In this document: positions 1-15,834 of the stretch, one piece after another
Layout of the letters: the number at the start of each line of letters is the position of its first letter
Numbering within the stretch: the stretch's first letter is position 1
From: Lineus longissimus
Taxonomy: Eukaryota; Nemertea; Pilidiophora; Heteronemertea; Lineidae
DNA length: 64,000 bases
Assembly: GCF_910592395.1 (NCBI RefSeq)
Contig: NC_088324.1
Span: forward strand, 8,272,953 to 8,336,952
Reading direction: 5' to 3'
The notes under the pieces: model-generated
Databases searched by the model: none
Seen by the model: only the letters and a program-made list of their open reading frames with translations
Told to the model about the DNA's origin: nothing
Made by a program: the position numbers and the translations under genes

Positions 1-284
1 CAAATTGGATTCCCTGTTCAAGTTCCCTCAGATATCCATCATTGGATATCTAAATGTCAACTCACCTCATTTTCAAATTGGATTCCCTGTTCAAGTTCCC
101 TCAGATATCCATCATTGGATATCTAAATGTCAACTCATCTCATTTTCAAATTGGATTCCCTGTACCAGTTCTCTCGGATATCCATCATTGGATATCTAAA
201 TGTAAACTCACCTCATTTTCAAATTGGATTCCCTGTACCAGTTCCCTCGGATATCCATCATTGGATATCTAAATGTCAACTCAC

Positions 285-4069
<3,785 letters not shown>

Positions 4070-4324
4070 CTGAAAAAATAATCAGGAAATCAACTTTCAA
4101 TGTTAAGATTGTTAACATCAGAATCATTTCAACTTGTCTCACAATCTATGAATAAATCTATGAAGTAGAAGAACTGATTTAGAAGCTACCGCTTGTCAAC
4201 TTCTTCGAGGCGGGACATGTGAAACACACTCTCTGGCCAAGACCGTGCTGGTGGGCGAGGAAACACTGAGGCAATTAGCCAGCTGCCTGAACGCAAGCTC
4301 ATTCATCAGGAATATAATACTGCT

Positions 4325-4510
4325 AGCTCAGTGTTCTCCACAAGGCCATTTGTGATGGCGGTCCACCCTACTTTGGGAGCTTACCATTCTACCTTGGACG
4401 AGTCACCCTACCGCGCTCTAGTATTTTGTTAAGGGTTTCTTTAGGGCCATCCTACCATAAATTAGTGGCCAATCTAACCTGTGTTGCACATGTTTTGAAT
4501 ATCAATGTTA
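4325..4510 (-). repeat. dispersed repeat, family shared with 27263-27392
   Basis: This stretch matches, in inverted orientation and with many changes, the segment at 27263-27392. Shared landmarks are GTGTTCTCCAC, a run of 'ggtccaccctac', and a terminal TGTGTTGCACA. No terminal repeats or coding capacity were recognised, so its class is unknown. Confidence 0.6.
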
Positions 4511-7085
4511 CCACCCTTCCTTGAGAAAACCATGTTGAGAACCCTGTACTGTTGCACTCAGGTGAATGTCTGAGGTTTGGAATATCAACTCCAAGCCCAA
4601 GGGCACTTACCTCTGGGGGTACTCACCCACTTTTTAAGTAATACCATAATTTAACAGAGCCAAGCTCACAGGCAACAATAAGCCTGTTTTTTAAACGGTA
4701 CAGCATTCTCTTATTCGAGGATAAGATCATCCCTGTCTGCTGAGGGAACTCAATGAAACTCAATCAGCTCTCAGTAAGGCAAGATACAAACCCGTGTGGC
4801 ACGTCCTAGCCATACTCTCCTCATGCAGTTGATGATTGCTATCTTTGTCTGGCCACGCAGCCATAGGCCAATGCCAGTCAACGGGCACTCAGTAACGCAA
4901 GATACAAACCCCTGCGTGACACTTCCAAGCCATACCCTCCTCAACTAATGATTGCTTTCCTTGTCAGGCCAGCCATAGGAAACTGCAGAAAACCAGAAGG
5001 CCTGGAAACAAGCAAACGAACTCACCCTGAAAATTGAAAGAAAGGTTCTACTGTACTTGATGAATGCTAACAGTTTTTATAACTTTTCATGAAGACAAAA
5101 CGAAAGGTGTACTATAGCGTACACCCACAAGCATACAGCCAGCCAGGTAACATCCTAAACTACATGCTCTTATACTCATTTCACTGTTGTAAAGGCCTAA
5201 CACAGTAACAGTCTGAAGCCTCTGTACCAGGTGAAAGACTCAAGCTGCTACATCAGTAAGCCTATACGCTGCAACTTTTGCACTCTTCACATATGATATA
5301 ATATAAGCCTACACTACTGATCCATCTTGATCAAGGCCTTGAATATCCTGACCCCGAAGGCTTTAGCAATTTACATCGCTATGCCCTTGCCTAGCCTTGG
5401 TATGCTCTGCTGGGAAGTAGAAATCTGAACCAAAACTGTAGGAGTCAGGATCTGGGATGGGCCTAGAATGAGACGAGAAGATGAGTTACTGAATTCCACC
5501 CCTGGGACTCATCTGAAAATCAACCTTTCATTATTTGCAAATAACAGAGGTCAACTACAGATACCTACTGCCATTCTGCAGCTAAATTCCAACAAAAGCA
5601 CAGAATGAGAAAATACAACAGACACAGATAGAGATGGAGTCAATGCCACTCTCCCATACCAAGGTTAATCAACCCTTACTTGGAGAATGCTGCAGCTGTT
5701 CTAAGAGTTCAACATACTCTTCCTTGGATACAATGCCATGATAACTGTTTACAGCTCTTCTGGCAAATTAACACACCCACTATCCAGTCACTACATTTTA
5801 CAAGGGATACAGGGCCAGGGGGTTGTCTGTAATGCATGCCCACTGTAGCCTTGAAATAATTCTTTGAAATTGACTGCGATTTGAGGAAATTGATATTAAA
5901 AGACTAATGGGGACAACACTGCACACTCCCTTCACTCACTGACTGTCTGATCTGAGGACTCTTCTACTTTCTCAGACTCGAACATTTTCACTTGAGTAGG
6001 CCTCTGAGTAGGCCTATATGCCAAGTTCCTGAGCCACCAAGTATAAAGAGGAGTGCAGTATTGAATCACCCATAACCAGCTTTTTTGGACAAGTGTGAAA
6101 GTGCAGAGCTATAATACTAATAACTAGGTGAGTGTCAGAAGAGGCTATTAGTGAGAGATACTCTCATGTGACTGAAGTCAAATAAGGGTAGGACATTGGA
6201 CATGTTTCAATGACCAGTCCAACTCTCTTCGAGGAACTGTTAAATCTCCATGCACAGCAAAGAAACAAAATTAAAACATTTCAATTTTCATACAACAAAC
6301 AAGTTCATTTCAAAATTGCGACATATCTTGGGAATGTTACGACTGTAAATAAGTACTGCACTAAACAATTAAAGCTGCATATCTTTTCAAATGACCTCTT
6401 TTTTATCGACACTTGACAAGTGACTTGATCAAAAGGCAGAGGCAGCTGAAATAAAAAGGTCGGGACCGGCTGGAGAGAAAACCATGATGAAGACGAATTA
6501 TCAACTCAAGGCGGCACTCGGTAGCAGTCAAGCCCAATCACAACAACGCCATTCATCATAGCCAAGCAAAAGACCTTCTGGAGATGTAGAAAGCCATAAC
6601 AAACCTCGTGTGAAGGCCCCTAGGAGGTCTTTTCATGATGGTCTGTCATCTGTCCGAAAATGGACAACCTCTTGCAAGTCCGGTAAACAGGAACCGTGGG
6701 CATTTCGAGCACCTGTCAACAGTCAACGTGGTCAACCGATCGAGTGTCGACTGTCGGTCAATATTTTGAGCACTTACACCAATATCGTACCTGATATCAT
6801 AATTACCTGGGATTGACTAGATCCTCCCTGATCTGATTGATTATTTTTGTACTTTGAATACATGTTTTATTCACATTTATTGGTGGAAAATCATTTAAAA
6901 AATATGTTTATAATGTTATGAACAGACGCCGAACATCGCTGGCGATTTGTTACATCCTGGATGTTCACATTGAGGGATGTCGGAGTTCTTCTCGTAAGGA
7001 ATAACAGGTGACGCCACCATTAGTGCGGGAAATACGAATGCGCACGTGTGGACTTGGTTGCTCGTAGTTTACATTTTTAGATTTA
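4511..7085. other. non-coding stretch
   Basis: I see no convincing exon here. A two-copy tandem repeat sits at 4771-4985 (listed separately). The stretch upstream of 4069 should hold the missing 5' exons of the adenylate kinase, but none could be supported. A short minus-strand ATG frame near 4195-4225 has a donor whose phase does not fit the next exon. Confidence 0.5.
4771..4985. repeat. two-copy tandem repeat, ~118 bp
   Basis: Two diverged copies begin with AGTAAGGCAAGATACAAACC at 4773 and AGTAACGCAAGATACAAACC at 4891. Both go on through 'gccata-ctcctca' and 'atgattgct', and both end near GCCATAGG. Confidence 0.8.
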
Positions 7086-7091
7086 AAAAAA

Positions 7092-7980
7092 GGATGACCC
7101 CTGTAGGATTTCTTAAGGGGTCCTGGGGGGGGGGGGGGGGTGTTCCAAGCCTTGGGCTTCTGTTAGCCAGGATTCATACTGGTGATAAACCATCCGATGG
7201 GGACTCAGGTGAATGTAACCATCTGAGGAATCAGACATGGATTCATACTGGTGATAAACAATGTAAACTCAAACACATGCCCCTGAAGCCTAGTTAGCGG
7301 GATTATCGGGCTAAACAATGGGATAAACCAGGAAAGTACTATGAGAAGGGTACTGTGACTCAAGGGATGACCTCCTGTAGGATTTCTTATGGGGTCCTGG
7401 GGGGAGGGGGGAGGTGTTCCAAGCCTTGGGCTTCTGTTAGCCAGGATTCATACTGGTGATAAACCATCCGATGGGGACTCAGGTGAATGTAACCATCTGA
7501 GGAATCAGACATGGATTCATACTGGTGATAAACAATGTAAACTCAAGCACATGCCCCTGAAGCCTAGTTAGCGGGATTATCGGGCTAAACAATGGGATAA
7601 ACCAGGAAAGTACTATGAGAAGGGTACTGTGACTCAAGGGATGACCTCCTGTAGGATTTCTTATGGGGTCCTGGGGGGGGGGGGGGGGGGGAGGGGGTGT
7701 TCCAAGCCTTGGGCTTCTGTTAGCCAGGATTCATACTGGTGATAAACCATCCGATGGGAACACAGGTGAATGTGACCATCTGAGGAATCAGATATGGATT
7801 CATACTGGTGATAAACAATGTAAACTCAAGCACATGCCCCTGAAGCCTAGTTAGCGAGATTATCGGGCAATGGGATAAACCAGGAAAGTACTATGAGAAG
7901 GGTACTGTGACTCAAGTGACTATAGTCATCTGAGAGATGTGGATTCATAGTGGTGATAAACCATTCAATGTGGAGGGATG
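7092..7980 (+). repeat. 274-bp tandem repeat (3 copies) with zinc-finger-linker-like coding
   Basis: Three copies run with starts at about 7092, 7366 and 7640, an exact 274-bp period, followed by a degraded partial copy to 7980. Each unit contains a poly-G run of variable length and then an open stretch reading IHTGDKPSDGDSGECNHLRN and WIHTGDK. This resembles C2H2 zinc-finger linkers (HTGEKP) with most zinc ligands missing. The unit shares sequence with the array at 22060-22830, including the tail 'gcgggattatcgggctaaacaatggga'-like stretch. It is more likely a satellite or decayed zinc-finger cluster than a working gene. Confidence 0.85.
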
Positions 7981-8423
7981 TCCAAACATGAGTTATTAGT
8001 TTTTTATGAATCTGTATTTGTTGGAGGACTATTTTTATCAATTCATGTAATGTTGCTCACCTTCTGTTGATTATTATTCAATTTCTGTTGGGTGTTGGTC
8101 TCAATCTAAGCGTCCACGAGACCTAACAGGGCTCAATGATGTCTATAAACTGCATCATGCACACTCCCTAAAGGACATCACAATCTTTGTCCTGGAGTTT
8201 ATACACATCCCCCCAGATGGCGCTCAAGCAAAAGCTACCAGTCTCATAGAGAGCTGTTAGTACCACCCTCTCATACTCCTTTAGCGTTTCTATCACCTGG
8301 TGCATGTATTGTAGGGCCTATGGAAGTTAGTATTATTAAGCCTTTTGTCTTAGAAGCATGTGAATCATGGCAATAGCCCCAGTGATCCAAGTATTATTCA
8401 GAAGGAATTCATCAACCAAGTTC

Positions 8424-8712
8424 TATGGTTTAGACCTACTGTGAAGCCAGCCAGGTGCTGGTCATTTTGCTTTAACCTTCTTGTAAGCTGCTTGAGATGT
8501 GAACAAATTTGTTATGAATTGAATATGATTTTTATTACATGCAAGATAACCTTGGCTAATAATCAGTTCGTATTTAGGGTAAATACACAACCTGAACAGT
8601 TCTGGGGCCATGTGGTTGTGACGTGTGGTTGTGACGTATTACTTGACATCATCACATGAACAGTCCATGTCTTTGGCCTGGGCTTTGGGTGAATGATAGT
8701 AAGAAAAGAAAG
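8424..8712. repeat. ~290-bp dispersed/duplicated repeat, copy 1
   Basis: It begins at CTATGGTTTAGACCTACTGT and is over 90% like 9619-9916 by eye. This copy has an extra short duplication of 'gtgtggttgtgac' near 8616-8640. There is no coding frame of note. Confidence 0.85.
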
Positions 8713-9424
8713 CAGGAGATTATTGCCAGTTATTCACATTGTTAGGAATGATGGTCATTAGGAAGATTTAGAGAAATATCTGCGACAGACATTTTGGTCA
8801 GTTTTGATTTATGAACCTTATTGTTTTTGCAGGTTGTTTGGCCAAAAGATGTTCTCTGTCCTTTATGCCTTTATATCTACCATCTAAAAACTATATAAGA
8901 AGAGGATTTTCATAACTTTATCCAAGTCGTGTCCGCCACTGCTCCATTTATGAGTAATCTAGGAGTGTCTTTTCTGAAATAAAGGTTTGCTCAAAAAGCA
9001 CACATCTGGGCATGTCTTTGTTGTTTTTATTGATGAACTCCCAATTTCCTCTGTCAATCGGGTTAATGTTGCTCGACAATCAGTAAGAGTGAGTGAGGTA
9101 TCTTTGAGATTTACTTTCCCCTTGTCGGTACAGCAAGTGCCGAGTCTGTGACATACTGCACTGTCCATTGTTGTCGTCATCCGTTTACAATTCACGAAAC
9201 AGTGGCATGTCCCCCGAGACTTTGCTTTTATAGAGAGCCTAGTACCACTCGAGAGGGCAAGCTCATGGCTTTTGTTGATTGTTGTGGCCAAACATACCAA
9301 ATCAATGTATCGTGTTCATTCGCCCTGAGACTGTTTTCTGCTGGCCAGAGTCCCATCACTTGGTTGCGTACTTTGCTAGCCCTTGCCATGGGGCCTAAGA
9401 CACCAGGAAGGCCATGGATTGGGT

Positions 9425-9506
9425 GGGAATGTGTAGGGTGTTTATAATCAATAGTGTTGGTAGTTGTAATATTAAATATTTTCTCATATATATATATATA
9501 TGTATA
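9425..9506 (+). repeat. dispersed repeat end with AT microsatellite
   Basis: The sequence GTTTATAATCAATAGTGTTGGTAGTTGTAA and what follows matches 21394-21450. In this copy the junction word is GTGTAGGGTG without an insert. An (AT)n run at 9486-9500 follows. Confidence 0.75.
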
Positions 9507-9618
9507 CATGGATATATATCATTTATTTAAGTGTCATCTACAGAAAGTAGCAAGCCGAATTTGGCTTACAAGACACCGTATATAATTGGGTTTTTTTCCT
9601 ATATATTATGATCAATGG

Positions 9619-9967
9619 ACTCTATGGTTTAGACCTACTGTGAAGCCAACCAGGTGCTGCTCATTTTGCTTTAACTTTCTTGTAAGCTGCTTGAGATGTG
9701 AACAAATTTGTTATGAATTGAATATGATTTTTATTACATGCAAGATCACCTTGGCTAATAATTAGTTCGTATTTAGGGTAAATACAGAACTCGAACAGTT
9801 CTAGGGCCATGTGGTTGTGACGTATTACTTGACATTATCACATGAACATTCCATGTCTTTGGCTTGGGCTTTGGGTGAATGATAGTAAGAAAAGAAAGTA
9901 GGAGATTTTTGCCAATGGGCAATGGGCTCTATGGTTTAGACCTACTGTGAAGCCAGCCAGGTGTTGT
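9619..9967. repeat. ~290-bp repeat, copy 2 plus a third truncated copy
   Basis: Copy 2 (9619-9916) parallels 8424-8712. At 9926-9967 the first ~40 bp of the unit start again, so the element is in direct tandem or has re-inserted next to itself. Confidence 0.83.
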
Positions 9968-10304
9968 TGTCCTTGGGGTGCAAAGGTCAGTATGCTTGTA
10001 GTCCAACACAGTGGTTAGGCCTATGGTCGTTGCAACACTAGGTAAGATGACCTCGGGGGCGACTGAAACTGATGACACTAAAAAGTGTGTCATTTCCAAC
10101 TTGGGATTCAAGACATAGGAGCAAGCGGGATTTTTATTTGACCTATATTTAAGGTCCATATCTTCTAAGCACAACAGCGGCCGGTCCGGTGAAAGGTTTT
10201 GATTAGTGATGGCGTCCCAACGGACGAGTCAATAAGAACAAAACTGTCTCTCTTTCAAAAAACTTTATTGTTGTACATTACAAAGAAAACGCATGACGAT
10301 TTGG

Positions 10305-10400
10305 AATGTAGTGTAGGAGGAAACCCGCATACCGGGAGAAAACCTACGCAATCGGAGGGAGTCGCCATCTCCATCACACAGGTGACAGGTGCTTGTGTTT
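10305..10400 (+). repeat. SINE core-like fragment
   Basis: The word GGAGGAAACCCGCATACCGG is followed by 'gagaaaacctacgc'. The same kind of core occurs, degraded, at 53083-53105 beside a tRNA-like head, and in reverse at 60395-60410. No tRNA-like head is visible here. Confidence 0.45.
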
Positions 10401-12094
10401 TAAATGACTTAATACATTGTAGATGATAGTTTATACAATGATCGTAGTACATTATTTTTGTGCTGCACCACTCCGAAAGCCCAATACAAGAAGAGGACCA
10501 GGAGATAGGATGTAACACTATCCCTTTAAGGCGTGGTCAACTTCTTTACAAGATGTCACAAAGAAACACTGATAAGTGTCCTTGTAACACAATGCTAAAT
10601 TGAGATCGAACACAGTAGACTCAATGTAACTCCACCACAATGGTTTGAGTGAGCACTAAACCTCTTCATGCATTCAGCATGTTTGTAATACATGAATAGC
10701 TATTGTATTAAAACCTATTGTTCATGCCTTCAGGTGAGCCATGTGAGCTTACAATAGGTTTGGTCACTGCTGTTGACTTGCAGGACCCAATTTGAATAAC
10801 AAAGGAACCATATTTGTCAAGGCCACTGGACAGAGCTTGCTGCCACTTAGCATGACAAAAGGAGCAATTCTGACATGTCATTTGCATGACAAAAGAGGTG
10901 ACCTTGACAGGCTTAACATTAAAAGTTGGCTTTGCCATACTTTTTGCCAAGTCATGGAGTCTAGATCTCATTTAGACATTTTACATGTATTTACAAACAG
11001 GATTTACAAATACATTCATACAGGACAAACATTTTGAAACGTCTAAAATTTGACGTTTTTAAATTACACTTTTCTCAATCAATTCAGTATCAAGTCCTAA
11101 ATTGTGATGACGGCAGGTACCATTATGCTCAGCTATTATTATCCAAGGAGATGTACTCATGGAGAACATCATCATCAGCAATTTGGGGTCCCTGGTAAGC
11201 CGTAACAAAACATGCATGCATGCCACCATTGTCGAATCGCTTTGACAACGGCTCACTGTGACCACAAGGGAAGGATCAGTCTTTAAATTTTCAATAAAAC
11301 AGTGAGAGTTTATCCAACTGTACTAGTTCAATTGGAAAGATGTTTGGTATTTCAAGAGGGAGGAAATTCAAATTTAATTTATCACTGTTGGTCAGTTGTC
11401 TCGAGCATGAAGGTACATGTACTGAGCAACTGATCCAGCCAGTGTGATTAAGGGTCCAGGGCATCGGAGCCCAGGCCATGTCAGTTGATTCTGTGGTACT
11501 GATGAGATTGAGAAACAGTATGAAAGGCCTACGGTTCCATCAGACACATGTGTTCTTGTTTCGTGGGGTCAGCGAAACAACAACACATGGACCCCATGTC
11601 TAAAGTGATGGATATACCAGTAATTAAATAAATATCTGATGAATTCGGTGATTTTTCAGCAGAAAAATAACTTTTGCCTGAAAAGAATTTCAGAGTCCTC
11701 ATATGCCCAAGGCGGCTGTTGGCTCCTCTGGTAGCCACAAACAACCCATCCCCCCAAATTGTTATTCCTTCTTATCTTAAGCACGAAATTCTGCTTGAAA
11801 ATTATTTTTTGGGGTTCTGGCGTGCCTATCATTGGCTCCCTTGTCAGCTAGAAACAATCCAACCCCCCATAATTTCAATTCCTTCTTTGAAAAGTGTAAG
11901 ATTTTGAACCATGACACAAGTCATGGTCATAATCAAACATAGGTTAAAATAATCTATGCTTGTTATAAGCAAGGTAAATATTTGCCTTCTCACCATCAGA
12001 AAAATTTAAATTTTCATTAAATCACCTTTCAATCAGATATTTTGATAAAACAATAAAGCCTACGGTGACAAAATACAATCTAACCGTCGTACTG
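10400..12094. other. non-coding stretch with one diverged tandem pair
   Basis: No exon was recognised. Around 11700-11895 two copies of a ~113-bp unit can be seen ('ttggctcctctggtagccac' near 11720, 'ttggctcccttgtcagctag' near 11833, each followed by a run of C and 'attccttctt'). Confidence 0.5.
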
Positions 12095-12175
12095 TTACTT
12101 GACGGCGATGGGAGCATGGTTGGGATGTGCTGGGTCAACAACATCCTTCTCCCTTCTGTGGGACGGCTCATCATG
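12095..12175 (-). CDS. candidate terminal exon, unidentified gene
   Basis: Read on the minus strand, a good acceptor (TTTTTCTTTTCAG) ends at 12176 and is followed by 26 codons beginning HDEPSHRREKD and ending HAPIAVK, then TAA. The exon starts in phase 0, the phase in which the candidate exon at 19847-19926 ends, so the two could be joined. I do not recognise the protein. A second frame is also open through the exon, which weakens the call. Confidence 0.3.
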   Translation of the reverse strand, partial: HDEPSHRREKDVVDPAHPNHAPIAVK

Positions 12176-12469
12176 CTGAAAAGAAAAAGCCAACATGACA
12201 TTAAGGTTGTTCATGTAGGTGCACATGCTTAAGTTGATAATTCAATGTCAAGGGGCGGGCCATTGTGCTGACCGTATAGATATCTTCTAGTAGTAAACAA
12301 TCCATGCTGGTTAAGAAATGTGCAATAGGTTTCAGACAAAGAACCTTTCTAAAAGTCCTTCTCTAAAACATTCATTCAGGACACTTACTCTGAGTGCTGC
12401 TTTGATTAGCAAGATACACAAATCTGTGTTCCTCCTTGACATGCCTGATGTCATTACATTAGTCGTAGT

Positions 12470-12881
12470 TCCACCTTTAATAAAACCCCGTGTTTTTTCA
12501 AGACCAGTGTCTTCGCCGTGTGTCAAAAAACCCGGGGCGCACTTACACCTGTCAGTGGTGTTAGATAATGGTTAATAGCCCCAGCGACAGGTGCGCTGTA
12601 GGTAGGGAGCTCTCCTGTGTTTCTTTCCCGTTGGAGGGGGAATTTCGCATGCACAATACCGAGGTAACTACACTGCGCCATCTGTCGCCGGGTCTTAGAA
12701 CTTGCAATTGCCGTGTCTATTCAGATTCCACCTATCAAAAAACCCGTGTTGAACACGGGTCTAAATTAGCCCCCGATTAGCCCCATTGAGCCCGATGGGG
12801 CTAAATAGACACGGGGATTTGACACACGGGTCTATTTAGACACGGCAAGCGCAAAAGACACGGGGATTTGATAGGTGGAAG
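12470..12881. mobile_element. nested MITE-like fold-back element
   Basis: Terminal inverted repeats start TTCCACCTATCAAA at 12726 and end TTTGATAGGTGGAA near 12880. They enclose ~155 bp that are full of smaller palindromes (CCCGTGTTGAACACGGG at 12745; AGCCCCATTGAGCCCGATGGGGCT-type stem near 12778). A third related end, TTCCACCTTTAATAAAACCC, lies at 12470, as if a second copy or an earlier insertion overlaps. There is no coding capacity, and target duplications are not clear. Confidence 0.75.
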
Positions 12882-15834
12882 TATGACTATTATGACTAAT
12901 TCTATCCTTAGAAAATCAGCAGTTTTAGAGGGAGGTGAAGGACTGTAGAATTTGAGAAGTTTTGTCAAAAGGGTGGTTTGGTTAAGGAACACTTTCCAAG
13001 TAATTTTTGGGATTTCGGAATTGACACCGAACTGAAGGTTTTAGGTTGTCTCGCCAACCATGGAGGAGCTAAAATGAAGACCAAAATCAAGGCGGAGCCG
13101 AGGTTAAGCTCACGGTTTTGGTTGGTCAATACCGACGTTGCACCAACCCAAGCGGCCTAACCATAACCGCTGAACTCAAAACGAGGCTTTGTTGGCACAT
13201 GGTGCATTTACACTGTAAAGTGTGGTTCATTCTAAAATCCAGGTGTTTTAGAATACTAGTTACGACGCGATTTTCATCAGAATTCATCAGATGATAGTTT
13301 TAACCATTCTTTATATTTAGTGCAAAAAAGATGTCGCCACTGCTCATATTATAATGCAGTAAAACAACACACTTTTACATCTATCGGTACTGAATGCCTT
13401 TGTTTTGATTTAGTAATAATATATCGACCAAATCTTCGAATTGAGACCCCCAGAGTTTGCCAGTTTGCTATACAAAAACTGAAGTCGGAGATCACGCCTC
13501 CTTATTGCTGTCCCACTGCCACAATGGCGTTCTTATGAGAAAAGGTGGACCTCAGTACTACATAATGGGCAATGCGCTGAGAGAAAGAAAAAAATTGGTA
13601 CTGTTAAATGTACTGTGAAGGCTGTTCCTTAAATACAGTGCCATTGTGAAGAATCTAGAAAGTACAACAGTTGTCATGTTTTCAAAGTGTATTTCCTTGT
13701 AAAAGCCATATTTCTGAATGATGCAATCAAATGGAAGAGCAATAAGCTTACACGTGTAGAACGTGTAACAGATAAGGTTACAAACATTCCTTATTGTCTA
13801 GCTCTTTTTGCAACATTGTATTGTTTTACTAATTAAGATTGGTCCAAACTATCATCACTGTCAGTTCGATGAAAAATCGCACTCTAATTGGTGTCGCAAA
13901 ATCAACATGTTGGAAAATTGTTCCTCAACCTCTAAATCAGGCCAATGGCACACCTAATCAAGTACATTTGAAAAACTGAAATTGATTTGTTTATATTACC
14001 GTGTGATGGCATCCTTCCGAAAGTATGAGATAGGCTGTCCTCATGGTGGCTGCAGAATATCATGTAAGGGGTCTATGTCTGTGGCTTTCCCTCAGTCCAG
14101 AGAGTCCCTTCGGAGTTGGAATGTCAGTATAGTCTATTAGAACATTGTCATTATAGTCTATTAGAATGACAGACATTCAAGTGTCTAATCCATCAACACA
14201 GCAAACACGTTCCCTTCCTGATCTTAGCGAAGGTTCTCCTTGAATTGGTCTGTCAAGGCATCATTTGCTGAACTGTGGTTCATCACTCCTGCACATAGAT
14301 ATCCCTCAGCGCAACCATTCGATCCACTGAATCCACTCGACTCTCTGTTGTCTGCCCGTATCTGTGAGCGGCTGGAAGAAAAATTTAAGGTTACTCCATT
14401 GTTCTACCATAATTAATTCAATGTGCCATAGGGCCTTTCATTCAGTTTCATCAAATTCACCAAAGTAGTTAATAATAGAATCACAACCCTTAAATCGTAC
14501 ACCGTTCGTTTAAACGAGAAGTTTGTAATTGAATTTGAAATTTCCAAATGACAAATAAGTATGAAATATAGATTTCAGCACTGGCACTGTCGTTGTATAG
14601 AAATACAAATACCAGACACACCCAGTTTCACCAAACTCGTATGCATAATAACTGTTCTACAGCATTGTGTATTAACTGCAATTCTATTTTCCTGGACCAC
14701 CAGTAATTACGAACGGCGTACCCCTTAAAAGCCTTCACTCAGCCCCTTATCTCATCGCGTCTTGTCTGTCCCAAAAGTATAATTTGCAAGTTTCAGATTT
14801 CTAGAACGGTTGAGATTGTCAACCTGATACTTTTAACTCTTACCCCAGTCTATGCAGAGAGCTTTCAGTGGAACTTGAACTCAAGTTTAGCTGCTCAATC
14901 AGCATTACAACCGGAGTATTTTCAACCAGGTAGCCCGGGTCAGCTGACGGGGACCTGACCGCTTGTCAGAGACCCAAACCACTGCACAACTGCGGCTCAT
15001 TTACTTTTATTTTTTACAGTTTGTGTTTAGTAAGGAGCCATGCAGTTACAAAACCTAATAGCCTGTCTATTTTCAGTGCAGCCACAGAACATATGGAATG
15101 TTTATTGGCACACCTTGTAAATACACTTTAGGGCTGAGATCGTTCGGTTTCACGAGGACGGCATATGCAGGTCCAAGGTTTCCCAATCGACATGCGAAAT
15201 CTCCCTGAAGTTGCTGAAGTCTTCAAGCAATATGGGGGTATCGTTAGGATAGTGCATCTCTGCCCGAATAATCGAGTCGATCAAAACAAGGCGGCTGAAG
15301 AGGGTTTTTTTCAAAAATCATTGCTAGTTTCTGGAAGGGGTTGGATGACATTGAAGAAATGTGTTCTTGTCTTAATTTTCTAAAAGCCTTAATACCGACG
15401 ACAGATACTATTTGACACTTGACTTGAAATTCAATTCCAAGATTAGGTTGGTGTGCAGTTTGAAGATAAAATACACCATTTTGCGACTCTACTTTACTCC
15501 AGTAATGAAACGAACTCAGCCCATGACGTGTTCACCCATATATGGTCTTGTCATCTGTTTATATTTACCATATATGCGTTGGATTCCTTCGTCATCCAAA
15601 ATCTTTGAGAGTCACATCTACCATAGCACGAATTGTAGATCTTGTTTGAGTGGTTGGGTCTCGACAGCCGTCATCTCAATCTGCAGTGGGCTAGATAACA
15701 AGAAAAATACATTCAAGGACCTATCTCAAAATGAATAAATTGAAACCAAAAGATTTATTTCTTTTCATTTGGGTGAGATGGTTGTCACTTCAAGTGTCAG
15801 GTTTCGTTATCATAAACTTTCTTATTTCACTTTT
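12882..15834. other. non-coding stretch
   Basis: Nothing is firmly supported. A weak exon candidate at 14283-14371 is listed separately. A plus-strand open frame from 15171 behind an acceptor-like site was considered and rejected. A tRNA-like tail in reverse orientation can be made out near 14950-14995. Confidence 0.45.
14283..14371 (-). CDS. weak candidate terminal exon
   Basis: On the minus strand a pyrimidine-rich acceptor (TTTTTCTTCCAG) is followed by an 89-nt frame beginning AHRYGQTTESRVDSVDR and ending at TGA. Its phase matches the donor of the candidate exon ending at 18293. The product is not recognised; it could be chance. Confidence 0.15.

Noticed and set aside
4180-4230. Minus-strand ATG frame MSRLEEVDKR before a GTAGCT donor, as first adenylate kinase exon
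   Set aside because: Donor phase (2) does not match the phase needed by exon 4031-4069 (1).
15171-15382. Plus-strand frame behind an AG with text VQGFPIDMRNLPEVAEVFKQ, somewhat RRM-like
   Set aside because: No donor with convincing context, no neighbouring exons on this strand, and resemblance is only to a few residues.
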